DNA of 64,000 nt from Hofstenia miamia (taxonomy: Eukaryota > Xenacoelomorpha > Acoela > Hofsteniidae), in NCBI GenBank assembly GCA_900660155.1, contig CABFPE010000078.1, forward strand, positions 1,233,861 to 1,297,860, written 5' to 3'. Under the pieces are notes generated by a model that did not search any database, was not told the DNA's origin, and was given only the letters and a program-made list of their open reading frames with translations. The translations under genes were made by a program, and so were the position numbers. Every line of letters begins with the position of its first letter. Position 1 is the first letter of the stretch. Below, piece after piece: positions 48,001 through 59,268 of the stretch.

Positions 48001-49299
48001 TAATTTAACAATTATCTAGGCGAATAAGTTTATTTGTGTTAGCCACTTATGGGATTATGATTTTGCACAGCAACGGGTTAACCTCTACAGGGAGTCACTA
48101 GATCAGTCCGTAATTTTTACTGGTAGTCAAATTTACCCAAAGGGTACGCTTTTCATTCCACATCATGAGCATCTTAACTAGGATTTTTTTCAAAAACGTA
48201 AATGTTATAAATAAAATGTTGAAAAAATGAATGTAAATTGTATTCGAAATGTTATTGTAAATTTTTTAAATTTCTTAATGGCAGCAATGAAAATGTTATT
48301 CTCGAGTATGGCCGGCGGTACGAGTAAGGGTGGGTATGGGTAAAAAAGTATTTTTTATCGGATGGGTGCGACATTAAAAAAGCTCTACCCGCATATCACT
48401 AATCTCAGCATGAATATAATTGACAGAAAGATATAAGAGTTAACTACAACATGTTATATTGCAGTTGATTAGTTCGTTGAAAGTTATTCCACAATAAATG
48501 ACCAATAATTTCAAATTTAATTTAGAAATTATATAATATAGGCGTATAGCCAACTGTGATAATAAATATAGAGAATTTCCAACAGCTGCACATTGGATAA
48601 CGTCCAGTATACCAGTCGATCGTATTTGTAACAGAGAATTATATCTGGAAATCGAAACAGCAATGAATTTTGGGAGATCGACTCGCTAGACGAAATCAGC
48701 GGGCGCTAGTTGGAAATAATGCACGCTGGTATTCATAATAAACAGGAAATTACAAAATTTGTAAATTAGAAATACGAATGAACACAAAGAAAAGTCATTT
48801 ATGTTGCAAAATTGGAAAGAATTAACGCACTGGTGGCAAAACATAACTTTTAACAGTTGTCATATTTTCGACAATTTGATACGTTGTAACAAATTTAATA
48901 CTAACATGTACACGTAGACAAATAGAGGAATTGTCTGCAATTGAAACACCACGTTAGCTTACACGAAATTTTAAAAAAATATAAACCAACGGAACAAATA
49001 TCACTCTTGTTTATTGCTTAGTGTTTACTATGATTTATTACAGTTTAATTTCCATAGTAGATATAGATTCTATTCCACCATAAACTAAATAATTGATCAT
49101 ATAATTATTGTATCAGCTATTAAATTTGTGAAAGAATTATCTTAAAATAAGAAATAAATTAACAATTCCTGTCTTCAAATTTTTAATGAATGTATGTATA
49201 AATTTAAATAATCCTATAACGATATTACGCTATAAAAAATGTCTAATGCTGTTTTGACAATCACATCTCAACGAATCATGTATGTATTTAACATTTCAG
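45038..49299. other. gene-free stretch with a small inverted-repeat element
   Basis: No gene recognised. A 159-codon frame from 44886 runs through the hAT-type MITE and is rejected. Bases 46587-46660 carry ttgtataagttt ... atcgacttatacacg with a (CT)n run between them, related to 63786-63832 and 63969-63982. Bases 48300-48400 are rich in GGGTATGGGT-type words. Confidence 0.5.
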
Positions 49300-49419
49300 T
49301 TTCTACAGCGAATTGGTTGGTGCAATGACACCTAAATATATTGAGGTGTCCTTGGCCGGGAGGAATTTAATTGAGCCATTCTTTAAAAAGGAATGTTGGA
49401 TTAGAATCATGTTGCAAAG
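49300..49419 (+). CDS. unassigned internal exon
   Basis: A 120-bp frame bounded by a good acceptor (taacatttcag, AG at 49298-49299) and a donor (caaag|gtaaaat). Only one of the three plus-strand frames is open throughout. It reads FYSELVGAMTPKYIEVSLAG then RNLIEPFFKKECWIRIMLQR. It starts and ends in phase 2 and has a normal, charged amino-acid mix unlike random AT-rich frames. I do not recognise the family. It could pair with the plus-strand exon at 62043-62199, whose start phase fits. Other exons of this putative gene were not found, and an old pseudogene exon is also possible. Confidence 0.45.
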
Positions 49420-52400
49420 GTAAAATATTTTTTAATGTAAATAAAGTATAACGAAATGTGTCTTCTGGATAAATATTTGCAAAGTCAGTTTACATAATTG
49501 CTCAAGGATACACTATTAATCAATTCCCTAGATTGTAAATTTTCGACATATATTAATAAAAGTGTCGGGGAAATGGCATTTATTATTAAGGATTTCAACA
49601 CGAGAAATGTTCATTGGTTCTGCAGAAATGTGTGAATCGAAGTCAAATTTTGGGAATATTCAAACTCTGATACTACAATATGAATTTCATTCAACGGAAT
49701 TTCTTATTTATAAATCTGTTGGAAAATTGGTATATTTAAATCGCTTTTAAAGGACTTTTTGTATGCAATGGAGAAACGGGTCTGGAATTGCCTTTTTTAA
49801 TACAATAGAAAACTACAATGCAAGATGCCCTAGATCAAGAATTGTTTTACTATGAAACAAATTACGAAAATTTCAGAAAGTTTCGAATTTCAAATGCACA
49901 TACGAAACCAAACCACATCTAAAACTAAAGTTCAAATTAGTCCAATTCAAACTGAATTTTTGTTAAAATGAGTTTTCTAACTTTTCTGCAATTTGTAAAT
50001 TTCTGTTCAAAGTTGAAAGTCATTGGTAAATAGTTTTCTCTTATTTGACTGGATTATGAGTTGTGACCAGGTTCCATCTGATTGATACAGATGTCAATTC
50101 GTGCAGGAAAATTTTTCATACACTGACCCATAACTCGACTCGAAGAAAACCATAGATATACTTCATGTAGGAATGAGATAGATGGCAATAGGTATTAACA
50201 TTGCATAAGTTTATGCATAGGCCTAGCCTAGACATGTACCAAATGAGACCCAATAGAGTAAAATGCACCATGCTTCAAATTTGAATACACTGTAGATGCA
50301 GGCGACTAATACTTTGATGCAATTGAATTTCGGAGATGAAAAAGTAGTGACTATCATATGTTATCAGAAATCGCAGTGCTTACTATTTCAAGCTCAACAA
50401 GATCAGAAAGCCTGAGGTCTGCTGCAGGACAGTTTGGGCGTTCGTGTCAAACCTAGTTGAATCCAGAAACTCCAGAGACGGAGCTAAATATTGCTGATAA
50501 TTTGAAAAAAATGTTTTTGTTCCATGTAATGCTTACTTAATTAAGTATACTATCTCTGAATTTGAAAAATGGGTTGAAATGGGTCTAAAATCTATTTTTG
50601 TGATTGAGTATGGGTACAAGCGTAGGATTCATAGAAAATGGTATGGGTCTAAGATATGAACCCATTACCATCAATGAAAGTAGAATTAAATGCACTGTTG
50701 ACAATACAATAGAAACAAACATGAAATTATGGTATCACACTAACAGTTAATAATTGATTCAGACATTTTGCAATCACGTTCTTTATCAGAAGATTAGGTG
50801 TATTTACATTTATTCCTCTAGACAATTAGCATCTCACCTAATAACTTGTAGGTGTTACTTTTTGAAATAAGCAGTGATTTGCACTTGAAAGCAACCGTTT
50901 CCTTGATTTCTATAATAGTCAATCTATATTTTGTTTAAAAAATACATTCGTTGTTTTTATAAAAGTTACCTTGTCACCAAGTGTATACCTAAAGTTACAA
51001 AGCGAATATTCTATTCCACAAAAATCTTTTTTTCCTTTATAATTAGTGCGCGTAAAAATCAATAGTCAAAATGATTCTTTTCGGTCAAAAACATTGCAAA
51101 ATTAGGTGGACCTACAGAACGCGAATTTTGCAATTACTTAGTATGGTTTGTAGGTAAAAAAAAGTCTAAACTGTTTTTAGGTCAAAATTTCATTTTTGGG
51201 TTAAAATAAGGTGAAAATCATCTATTTTAATTAGTAAATTTCTATATTTTGTTTGTAAATGCTCATCAAAACTTGAATTCACAACGATTAGGTAAAATGA
51301 AATACATGATTGCGATAATTCGCGGAAATTTCAAATGGTCCAATATTCTACTGTCATTGTTAGATGGAGTTTTTTGCAACTCCAAATTTTAAACATTATA
51401 TTTTGTAAATAGTGCTTTATAACAAGTTTTAAAAAATCATACTCAGCTTAAATTTGTTTTAATTTCATCATTTTGTTAAAAGGGAAAAGTTTTGGGATCA
51501 AAAATAATGGCCCTGATAACCAATACCTCATTAATTAGCATCACACTTTTATAAACGAAAATATAATTTATAACGCTTTTTCTTTAAATGTTGACCAAAA
51601 GGATTAAACAAAGACCCAATTCGGTTGGAGTCTACCACAATTTGTATTAAATTTGTAAAATTGACAAAACATGCTTCCCGCATGAAGAACTTTATAGGAT
51701 GCTAGATATTTGTTAAGCAGTGAAAAATAGAATCAAGAATCTCAAACACATGAAAAAATAATTTCCAGTTGAGTATCTAGACAATAAATTTAAATAATTT
51801 ATTAAAAATATAATCACATCTCAATAGCAAAAATTCATTTATATCTACATTCCAGCACGACCTAGTAAATATTTAGTACGTCGTTATTTGCGATAGAACA
51901 TAGAGGAATCCATAGGGAATCAACTAATAGGAGTCGAAAAATTAAATAGATTGATCGTAGTGTTTCCGGACTCAACGAAAATCCTACTGTAGGTCCTACA
52001 CGCGGTAAGTTGAGAAATAATATCACATTTTGACCTTATCTACATCCGGTTGTCAATATCTCCGAAGTAATATGAATGTGTAACGTCTTGTTAACAATAG
52101 CTATATACTTGTACTTTTCACGTTTTCGTAACATAAATCTATACAAAGATCATTCTTGGATTAAAAATATCCGTGGAAGCTTTTATTAAATAGAAATATT
52201 ATGGATTGCGTAATTCAGGAAGGTCCAGGGTTGTATATAACTTATTAATTTCAACCTGGGCATTGACCCATTTGCCATTATATTCGAACTTTATTTGGTA
52301 ATGAATCGAGACTGATAAATTGAATACAGATGAAGAACGCCACCGCACTCGAACTTAGTTTTGAATTTTTACGACCCAAAAATAAAATTAAAATTAAATC

Positions 52401-54746
52401 ATAAATATTTTCCATTCAATAACCATAATGCATTAATATTAGAAACAAAAACCTTGGTACAAAGATGGTTTTGAAGCACTTTAGCTTTTATACTGGCAAA
52501 GCAGTCAATACTTGATTGCATGGGAAGGCAATTCATTGAAAATGCGGAAAAAGACTAATCAGTATATTTTCAGTAAACTATAAATAATGTCAATTATGAC
52601 AACTATATTATATAAATATAAGTTTCATTATATTTTCTTTGATAACATGAGGTAGATTAACAAAACGAAATATTGCTTTTCAGAAGATAAGGGAATTTTT
52701 TTAAATCCAATTGAAGCTATATTCATTATACATCAATATTTTACGATAATTTCGTAGAAATACTAGACCGTACCTGAACGTTTATGAAAATAAAAATATT
52801 TTCATCACAATTTTTTGTTTCGTAATAGAAGAAATTTCATTAATTTAAAAACTTCTGATAACACTCTTAAATCAAATAATTAAAGAAGCGTTTAATTCTT
52901 TGAATCAATACAGTAGGATGTATTTGTAATTTATTAGACTTTCCTTCGCCAATATTGTAGACAATCAACTTTGAAGACAAAGTAAAGTCTGCAAATGAAG
53001 TTGGTGCTGATATCCTAATTTAAACATTGGAGAATCACGTCTAATTAAAATGATTGAACATCGAACTTTGATAGACTTTGCAGTGAGAACATTAATCGAA
53101 AATAATTTTATTATACATTTCTACTATCATCAAACGGCTTAAATTAATGCACAATGTAAATACTAACGGTTTTAGAATCTTGGCATTAAATACATTATAA
53201 GACTACTCGAATTGCAACTGATTTATTCGAGCAAACATTTGTAACACTTTGTTTTTGGTAAACTTTACTCTGTAAATGAAAATGTGTTGAAACTAAAAGC
53301 AATACTATTTCTAAATTCGGATCGAAGTTTACTAGTTAGCTTACATTGCGTAATGAATAGTAATTAAACATTATCTCAAATAACAACTACATTTACAGGA
53401 CCATATCCCGCGAAAACTTCATTTTTTCTAAGTCATCCAGTTTGAACGAATTTCTACACTATGTACCCATGAAGGCGCTTTGAAAATATTTTACCATGCT
53501 TCAATTTTCAAATATCTAGCTATTCAACACTTCGCTTAACAGTTATCTAACATCAGGTGCAGCTTTAGGTGGTGGCACCCGGGGTCCAGTGTTATCCTTA
53601 ACGGGATGCAAAAAATTTATTTCTCTTCACTTTTATCTATTTCAGCCTAGTTCAAGTCATCATTATTAGATGAAAGTCATGAGAAATATTTTTATCAATA
53701 ATAATTTTTATCAGAAATTTGCGATTTCTAGTTTGATTTCTTAGCTATTTTCAGCACTCTGTGGAGTTTCCATAGCTCTATAAACAAATATATTTTCAAA
53801 TATAAATCGCCCGGCACTTCGTAATTAACTCTTAATGCAAAAAACAACACCAAATTTGAGGGTAGACTAGAGAAGGATGCCAGTAGATTGTCCACTCCCT
53901 GCAAGAGCAAAATGTACATATTTGACAGGAAATTTATAAATAATGTAAATGGTGTAACAGAATTAATGGTGGAAGAACAAGTGCATGCACAATGTCGGGG
54001 CCCATCTACTAATACAGTGATCCTTACGACGAAATGTATTTATTGTTCTGCTTTTGATTCCAGTTTGAAAGCAGATCATTATTATCTCATTTGATTCAAA
54101 TACTGCAATTAAAAAGTATAAAAATATTGCAAAGCCTAGAATCAAAGAAAAGTCCAGAGCAATATAATACTGAAGGAAAATATAAAGCCTTGTGATGAAA
54201 TTTCTTAATACAATACTAAAATATAATTTTAAAAAACGATTCTAAATTTTACATGAAAGATGATTTTACTAGAAACCTGAATTAAGGAAAAATCAAGCAA
54301 TGCTCTAACTCAAATTCTATAATAGCATTTAAAGAGCACAGCTGAAAGTTGAATTAAGTGCACATCGCAATTGATACCTAATTGGTAAAAATCAAAGACC
54401 TTTGAAAAATGTAGCCAATAAAAATATGTAGTTCTTGATATAACATAACGGGTTTTCCGCAATTATCTCCTTGAAATATACATTGCAGCTACGAAAGCAG
54501 CTTTCAATACTGCCAATTTAATGCACACTTTCACAGGGGTAAATGAAAGTAAAGGCATCTTTATACCGCCTTTTATTCCAGTATCTACATATAAAACATA
54601 TCAAATAACAAAATTGTGAAATAAGAATTTACAAATCCAAATACAATTCCAGTGAATTCCAACGTAATCAAAGCGGTGACAACACAACTGTTATCTCTTG
54701 CCTGAAATAAGTGAACAGTGAAGTTCTCCTACATTTGCCAAGTAAA
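49420..54746. other. gene-free stretch, possibly intronic
   Basis: No gene recognised in about 5.3 kb. It includes a GGGT-rich patch at 50560-50670 and monotonous A/T-rich sequence with many aaaatttt words. If the exons at 49300 and 62043 belong together, all of this is intron. A short minus-strand exon-like frame at 54636-54704 is noted among the findings. Confidence 0.45.
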
Positions 54747-54971
54747 TTAGTCCTCTTCATATACAAAGACATCTAATTCCTCTAGTGTCGTAGCAAATGT
54801 CTTACCAATTATTCCACCGACGTATATCATTGAGGGCACGAGAATTAAATTTTTAAGGTAACTGGCGTAGACAGTCTCCGGAGATTCACGGATGCCTCCA
54901 TTGGCGGTAAACCGTCCGGTAGTCCGATAACGTACATTTTTATAAAGAGTGGTTCTTAAACGTTTAAACAT
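54747..54971 (-). CDS. SMDT1: EMRE-like essential MCU regulator
   Basis: EMRE is a small single-pass protein of the inner mitochondrial membrane that the animal calcium uniporter MCU needs in order to conduct and that links MCU to the MICU1/MICU2 gate. This 74-residue frame starts at the first Met after an in-frame stop. Residues 1-25 or so (MFKRLRTTLYKNVRYRTTGR) are basic, as in a mitochondrial import signal. Then LKNLILVPSMIYVGGIIGKT is the membrane helix and FATTLEELDVFVYEED the tail. Human EMRE reads IVIPFLYVGTLISKNFAALL and then EEHDIFVPEDD, a close match with no gaps. The GxxxS helix-packing motif is GGIIG here, with Gly for Ser. The acidic tail is shorter than the human one. The gene has no intron. 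Confidence 0.88.
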   Translation of the reverse strand: MFKRLRTTLYKNVRYRTTGRFTANGGIRESPETVYASYLKNLILVPSMIYVGGIIGKTFATTLEELDVFVYEED

Positions 54972-55470
54972 GTAAAATATTTGTAGAACACTATTTTACA
55001 CTGAGTAAATACTCGAAGATTTCATTAATGAATACGAGCTCTAACGGTTGACAGGAATCAAATATTCTGGCAAGCTGATTGGCTAGAGACACTACGATTA
55101 ATTGTGCTTGCAAAATGCGAGCGTAGAATGAAATCTAGTAAATATTTAATAAGGAATGTCAAATCGCACAGCAAAATATCATGTAATACTTAGTAAAAAA
55201 ATTTTGAAATTTTATTAAATGCACTTTATAAATCGGAGGAAGGGGACAGCTAAGAATTAACCCTTCTTTTCAAGGATGTGAATAGTACCAATAACTCTCT
55301 ACATTGCAAAAATACTAAAAACAAAAGTTAATTTAATATTTAATAAGAATCGGGATTGCAATAGAATGAATCATTAAAAATAACACCGAAATTGTCCGAC
55401 ACTTATACGTTTGGCTCTCCTTCTCTTTTAAATACAATTGTGTCACTAATTGCCAAATATGCATATTGTA
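54972..55470. other. EMRE upstream region
   Basis: The EMRE promoter should lie here. A sequence gctctaacggttgacag and a moderately GC-richer patch with gattggct (a CCAAT-box word on the minus strand: agccaatc, about 55077-55084) occur about 110 bases upstream of the ATG. No other feature is seen up to the Tc1 element. Confidence 0.4.
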
Positions 55471-56822
55471 CACTTGGAGATACGGAAATATGAACAACTA
55501 TGATTTTGAAGATTTTTTATCCACAAAATTTATTAAGCATACTTTCACAGTAAAAATTTACTGCAGCATAGCTACTGTAGATAGCCACTTATTTGCGCCA
55601 TTTGATATAATAGCTGCAATGCTGCGCAGTAGTTACCATTTGGTGGACTATGAAATATGAACAGTTAAGAAGATACATATATATTGTACAAACACGCTGC
55701 ATTTCTACTAAGTAAAAATATAAAAACAAAGCAAACACATTATAACTAGTCATCTCTGTAATACGTCCACTCAATAAGTTGTATGAGCAGCTCTTTCAGC
55801 ACTAACTGCTGCCACCCTGCGAGGCATGCTATCAATTACAGACTTGACTGTGGCCTGCAGCGTAGAGACATGATGCCAATGTCTAGACACACTTGATATC
55901 ATTTCCTGCTTGGTGGTGATATTATTTTGCCAAATTTTGCGGTTGATCAATCCCCATATATTCTCAATGGGGTTTAAATAATGCGAATGTCTTCCCCACT
56001 CAATTAGATTAACCATTTTCATCAAAAATAATTTCTTACAACTCGTGCAGTGTGACAGGGAGCATTGCCTTGCATGTACATAAAGTCACTGTTACTGAAA
56101 CACTCCTGCATTTGAGGTAGAGCGCATGCTTGAACTACTTTTAGGTATTGAGATGCCTTTATCATACATTCACAGACATGTAGGCATTCAACACCATTAA
56201 AGCATATGATGCCCCAGAGCACGACTTCTGTGGGGTGCTTGCATTTCTTATGCAGAGGTGATGGAAATCCGATTGGACTCCATGCGCGTCGTTTAAAAGC
56301 TCCATGACACTCATAAGTTGCGTTATCAGAGAAATATATTTTTCGCCAGTGTTCCACACACCAATCCGCATGATTTCTGGCAAACTGCAACATGTTAGAT
56401 TTCATTGCAGATGTTAATTTAGGAACAAAACAAGATTTGACACTTGTATAACGAAATGTATGCAAGCGTCGTCAGAACTGTACACGTGCTAACATTCACA
56501 CCTGCAACTTGCGATTGCCGACCAAACTGCGCAGCAGATGCCATTGGCGACTTCTTTAGATTTCGCAGAAATATACGGTCTTCTTTATCAGCAGTTTTTT
56601 ATTCCATGGCATTGTCCAGGTCTCTGGCTTGATGGTGCCTGCTTTCTAATATTTGCGACACTGCCAATAGACATGTTACATTGCTTTGCAGTTTCACAGA
56701 TTGATTTATCTTGAGACAGCAAAATTAGCACTTCTGATTACTTGATTGCCGGCATGTCACGATGCTTTCCCATGTTGACAAGCAATGATAGAATAAATGA
56801 GCAAAGTAAACAAGCAATTGCA

Positions 56823-56876
<54 letters not shown>

Positions 56877-57156
56877 GATAGTAAATTATCCAATCATAAC
56901 AATCCATGTGTGTATACAACTAAGAGCCCCATGCTTGCATATGTGCATGCGTGTTCATAATTCCATGTCCGCCCATATATCTAATAGGCTCTGCCTACTT
57001 ATAGTAATTGTAGCAGAATTTCACAATTGGTCATTAAGTGTGTTTATCATTAGTACCTATTGCCCAGCCAAGGAAAATTTGTTGTTTGCTGAATGAATTT
57101 TTTAAACAAGAAAAACATCAAAATAATGGGTGTTCATATTTCCATGTCCCTGACTG
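55471..57156 (-). mobile_element. Tc1-like transposon with IR/DR ends
   Basis: Length 1,686 bp between TA dinucleotides (55469-55470 and 57157-57158). The right outer end, on the minus strand, is cagtcagggacatggaaata. The left outer end is cacttggagatacggaaata, matching over 25 bases at 19 positions. Each end has a second inner copy of the motif: 55644-55663 (ggactatgaaatatgaacag) and 56951-56970 (gtgttcataattccatgtcc, one difference from 57130-57149). Spacings are about 168 and 179 bp. This double direct repeat in each inverted end is the IR/DR layout known from Sleeping Beauty-type Tc1 elements. A (TA)n run at 56824-56874 lies between the gene and the right inner repeat. Confidence 0.85.
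55771..56773 (-). pseudogene. Tc1-like transposase, decayed
   Basis: Starts at ATG 56773 (MGKHRDMPAIK). The first helix-turn-helix is DKSICETAKQCNMSIGSVAN. Then, across breaks, come KEDRIFLRNLKKSPMASAAQ, the catalytic region FARNHADWCVEHWRKIYFSD with SDN (first aspartate kept), and MQGNAPCHTA, where the family has QQDNAPCHTA. So the second aspartate is Gly. HYLNPIENIWGLINRKIWQN keeps the catalytic glutamate, and TVKSVIDSMPRRVAAV is the usual C-terminus. The total of about 334 codons equals the family's normal length. There are a stop near residue 11, a frameshift or two before 56465 and a break near 56022, and the active site is mutated. It is inactive. Confidence 0.88.
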
Positions 57157-57196
57157 TATATATTAATGTGAATTTTGGTTTAATCTGCACTAGATG

Positions 57197-57395
57197 TAAC
57201 TTTACATTAGTTGAAGCCACAAAATAAAATTGTACTAGAACATTATTGTCTCCCATTTCTAGTATATTTTCATAATAGAGTGAAAGGTCCAAAGACAAAA
57301 TGAAATTTGGACAGTGTCTAAACATAGCTTTTGTTTAAGGAAATATAATTAAGTCTAAAAAGCTTAAGACTCCATATAACATTTTTGTTTTCAAA
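57197..57395 (+). repeat. dispersed repeat, copy 2 (related to 13147-13320)
   Basis: Shares ordered words with 13147-13320 in the same orientation, for example actttacatta-ttgaag, atattttcataatag, atataattaagt and actccatataacatttttgt. The family is unknown. It lies just outside the Tc1 element. Confidence 0.65.
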
Positions 57396-57686
57396 TATTT
57401 GTTATTATCATCTGCTTTAGAGAACTGCTTTCCTCATTGGGACCTTGTTTTTTTTACATAACTACAGTAACAGGTTCTTCTGGCTTAAGTTATGCATTCA
57501 ATGGCTATAAGAATTTAGTCCATATTAAAATTTTGAAAACTTAGCCTGACAAGAGATTTGGTTCTATCGCAGGATAAACTATGAATATGAGTAAAAAGTC
57601 AATAAATCATTGAACTCATCGTACCTAAGTGCAGTAACCTAACTGTTTCTTACTGTCTTTGGAATGAGCAGTTTGTATCAAAGGCG

Positions 57687-57689
<3 letters not shown>

Positions 57690-57720
<31 letters not shown>

Positions 57721-57882
57721 NNNNNNNNNNNNNNNNNNNNNNNNNNNNNNNNNNNNNNNNNNNNNNNNNNNNNNNNNNNNNNNNNNNNNNNNNNNNNNNN
57801 NNNNNNNNNNNNNNNNNNNNNNNNNNNNNNNNNNNNNNNNNNNNNNNNNNNNNNNNNNNNNNNNNNNNNNNATATATATATA
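57690..57882. repeat. (TA)n microsatellite containing a 151-base sequencing gap
   Basis: TA repeats at 57690-57720 and 57872-57882 flank a run of Ns at 57721-57871. The true length of the repeat is unknown. Any open frame crossing it is meaningless. Confidence 0.95.
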
Positions 57883-59232
57883 TATAAGAGGCGCTTTTTG
57901 GATATAATTATAGAGATTTTTTAAGAATTTAAAAAAAAATTAATTAATATTTAAATGTTTTACAGATAAAATTAATATATTTAACTTTGAACGTGTTTAC
58001 ATCATTATTTGTTAAACATTTTGGCAGAAAACATGAATGAAAAACAAATTCTATTAATATATTTACAGATTTTTGTTGTTTGCTCTCCTTTATTGTCATG
58101 AAAAGGATTAATTAATAAATAACCACAGTTAAATGTTAAAGTGGTATGTGATTCATCATTAGAGTTGGCTGTTTACTACTTGCTAGTAAGTATACTTACT
58201 AGTACAAGGCATATTCTAAGCTTTTTTACAAATGCGCTTACTCAACCAGATAGTCTCAGTATCTACAGCGCAAAGCTCAGCAAAAATGTTCAGCATTCTA
58301 AGCAAGCGTACATTTAGAATTTCGTAAGGCACGGTGGCGATAAATTTTTCCCTGGATGACCTTGGGCCATACTTCACACCCATTTGTTCAAGAACTTACT
58401 GCAAAGTACCAAAATTAGTGACATATTTATAAAATTAAAATAAATTTTATTATTTTCAAATTCTAGAAAAAATTAACTGATTTTGTCGTAGCCAAAATGC
58501 AAAGGTAGGTAGGGGACCTAGGAAGTTTTTCTTTACAACTGCCCATTACATTTTTATAACTCCCAATTTTGGCCACAACTATCTCTTAGAATATGCCTCG
58601 GATTAGGAATTTACTACTAACTAACTTGAGGTTGTTGTGCCAGGTTACTGGGGATTAGCAATAACACCTCTTTTCAAGTGAATGTTGAGCTCGCGTGTCC
58701 ATACTACGATGTAGTGGCAGCCAATTAAACACCACACAAAAGAACAGTGCATTGCGTCTTCACTTTTGCAGTCCTATGTATACAAACAATGAGCTAACTA
58801 GACACATCTTTGAAAGACAAATCTCCCAATAATTATGGGATATGTAGGACATTAGAGTGTTTTATTAGGATACTGTGGTTACTAGTAGGTCACTGGTGAG
58901 TTACTAGTAAGTTACTAGTGAACAGTTTCTAGATTACCACGATTTTCCGATCCCACTCATCATGATTAAAATTCAGGTTTGAGAGGCGCTTTGTTGAGAA
59001 AATATAATTATAAGAGGCGCTATATAGCGTCCCATATAAAAATCCATATAATTAATATAATTATTTAAAAATGTGATTCTATGTGCTCCATTTAGTGTAG
59101 AAAAAAATTGATGTCGCTCAGTTGAATACTTTGTTAGCGAAAGCCGAGAGGCGCTCTGTGTATGGGAATTTTGGGGCCAGAGGCGCTTTGTTGAGCTCCT
59201 TCGAAAAATGCATACACAAAGCGCCTCTTATA
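57883..59232. mobile_element. non-autonomous DNA element with AGAGGCGCT repeats
   Basis: The left end tataagaggcgcttt (57883-57897) and the right end, inverted (59218-59232), match at 15 of 15. The core agaggcgct recurs at 58982, 59013, 59147 and 59179 in direct orientation, so the right 250 bases form a cluster of subterminal sites. The copies at 58982 and 59179 extend to agaggcgctttgttgag. TA-repeat DNA lies on both outer sides, which hides the target duplication. There is no coding region in the 1,350 bp. Bases 58860-58920 also contain ttactagtaagttactagtg. The superfamily is not clear. Confidence 0.65.
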
Positions 59233-59234
59233 AG

Positions 59235-59268
<34 letters not shown>

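Noticed and set aside
57664-57924. Open frame across the N gap
   Set aside because: It is made of translated TA repeats and Ns.
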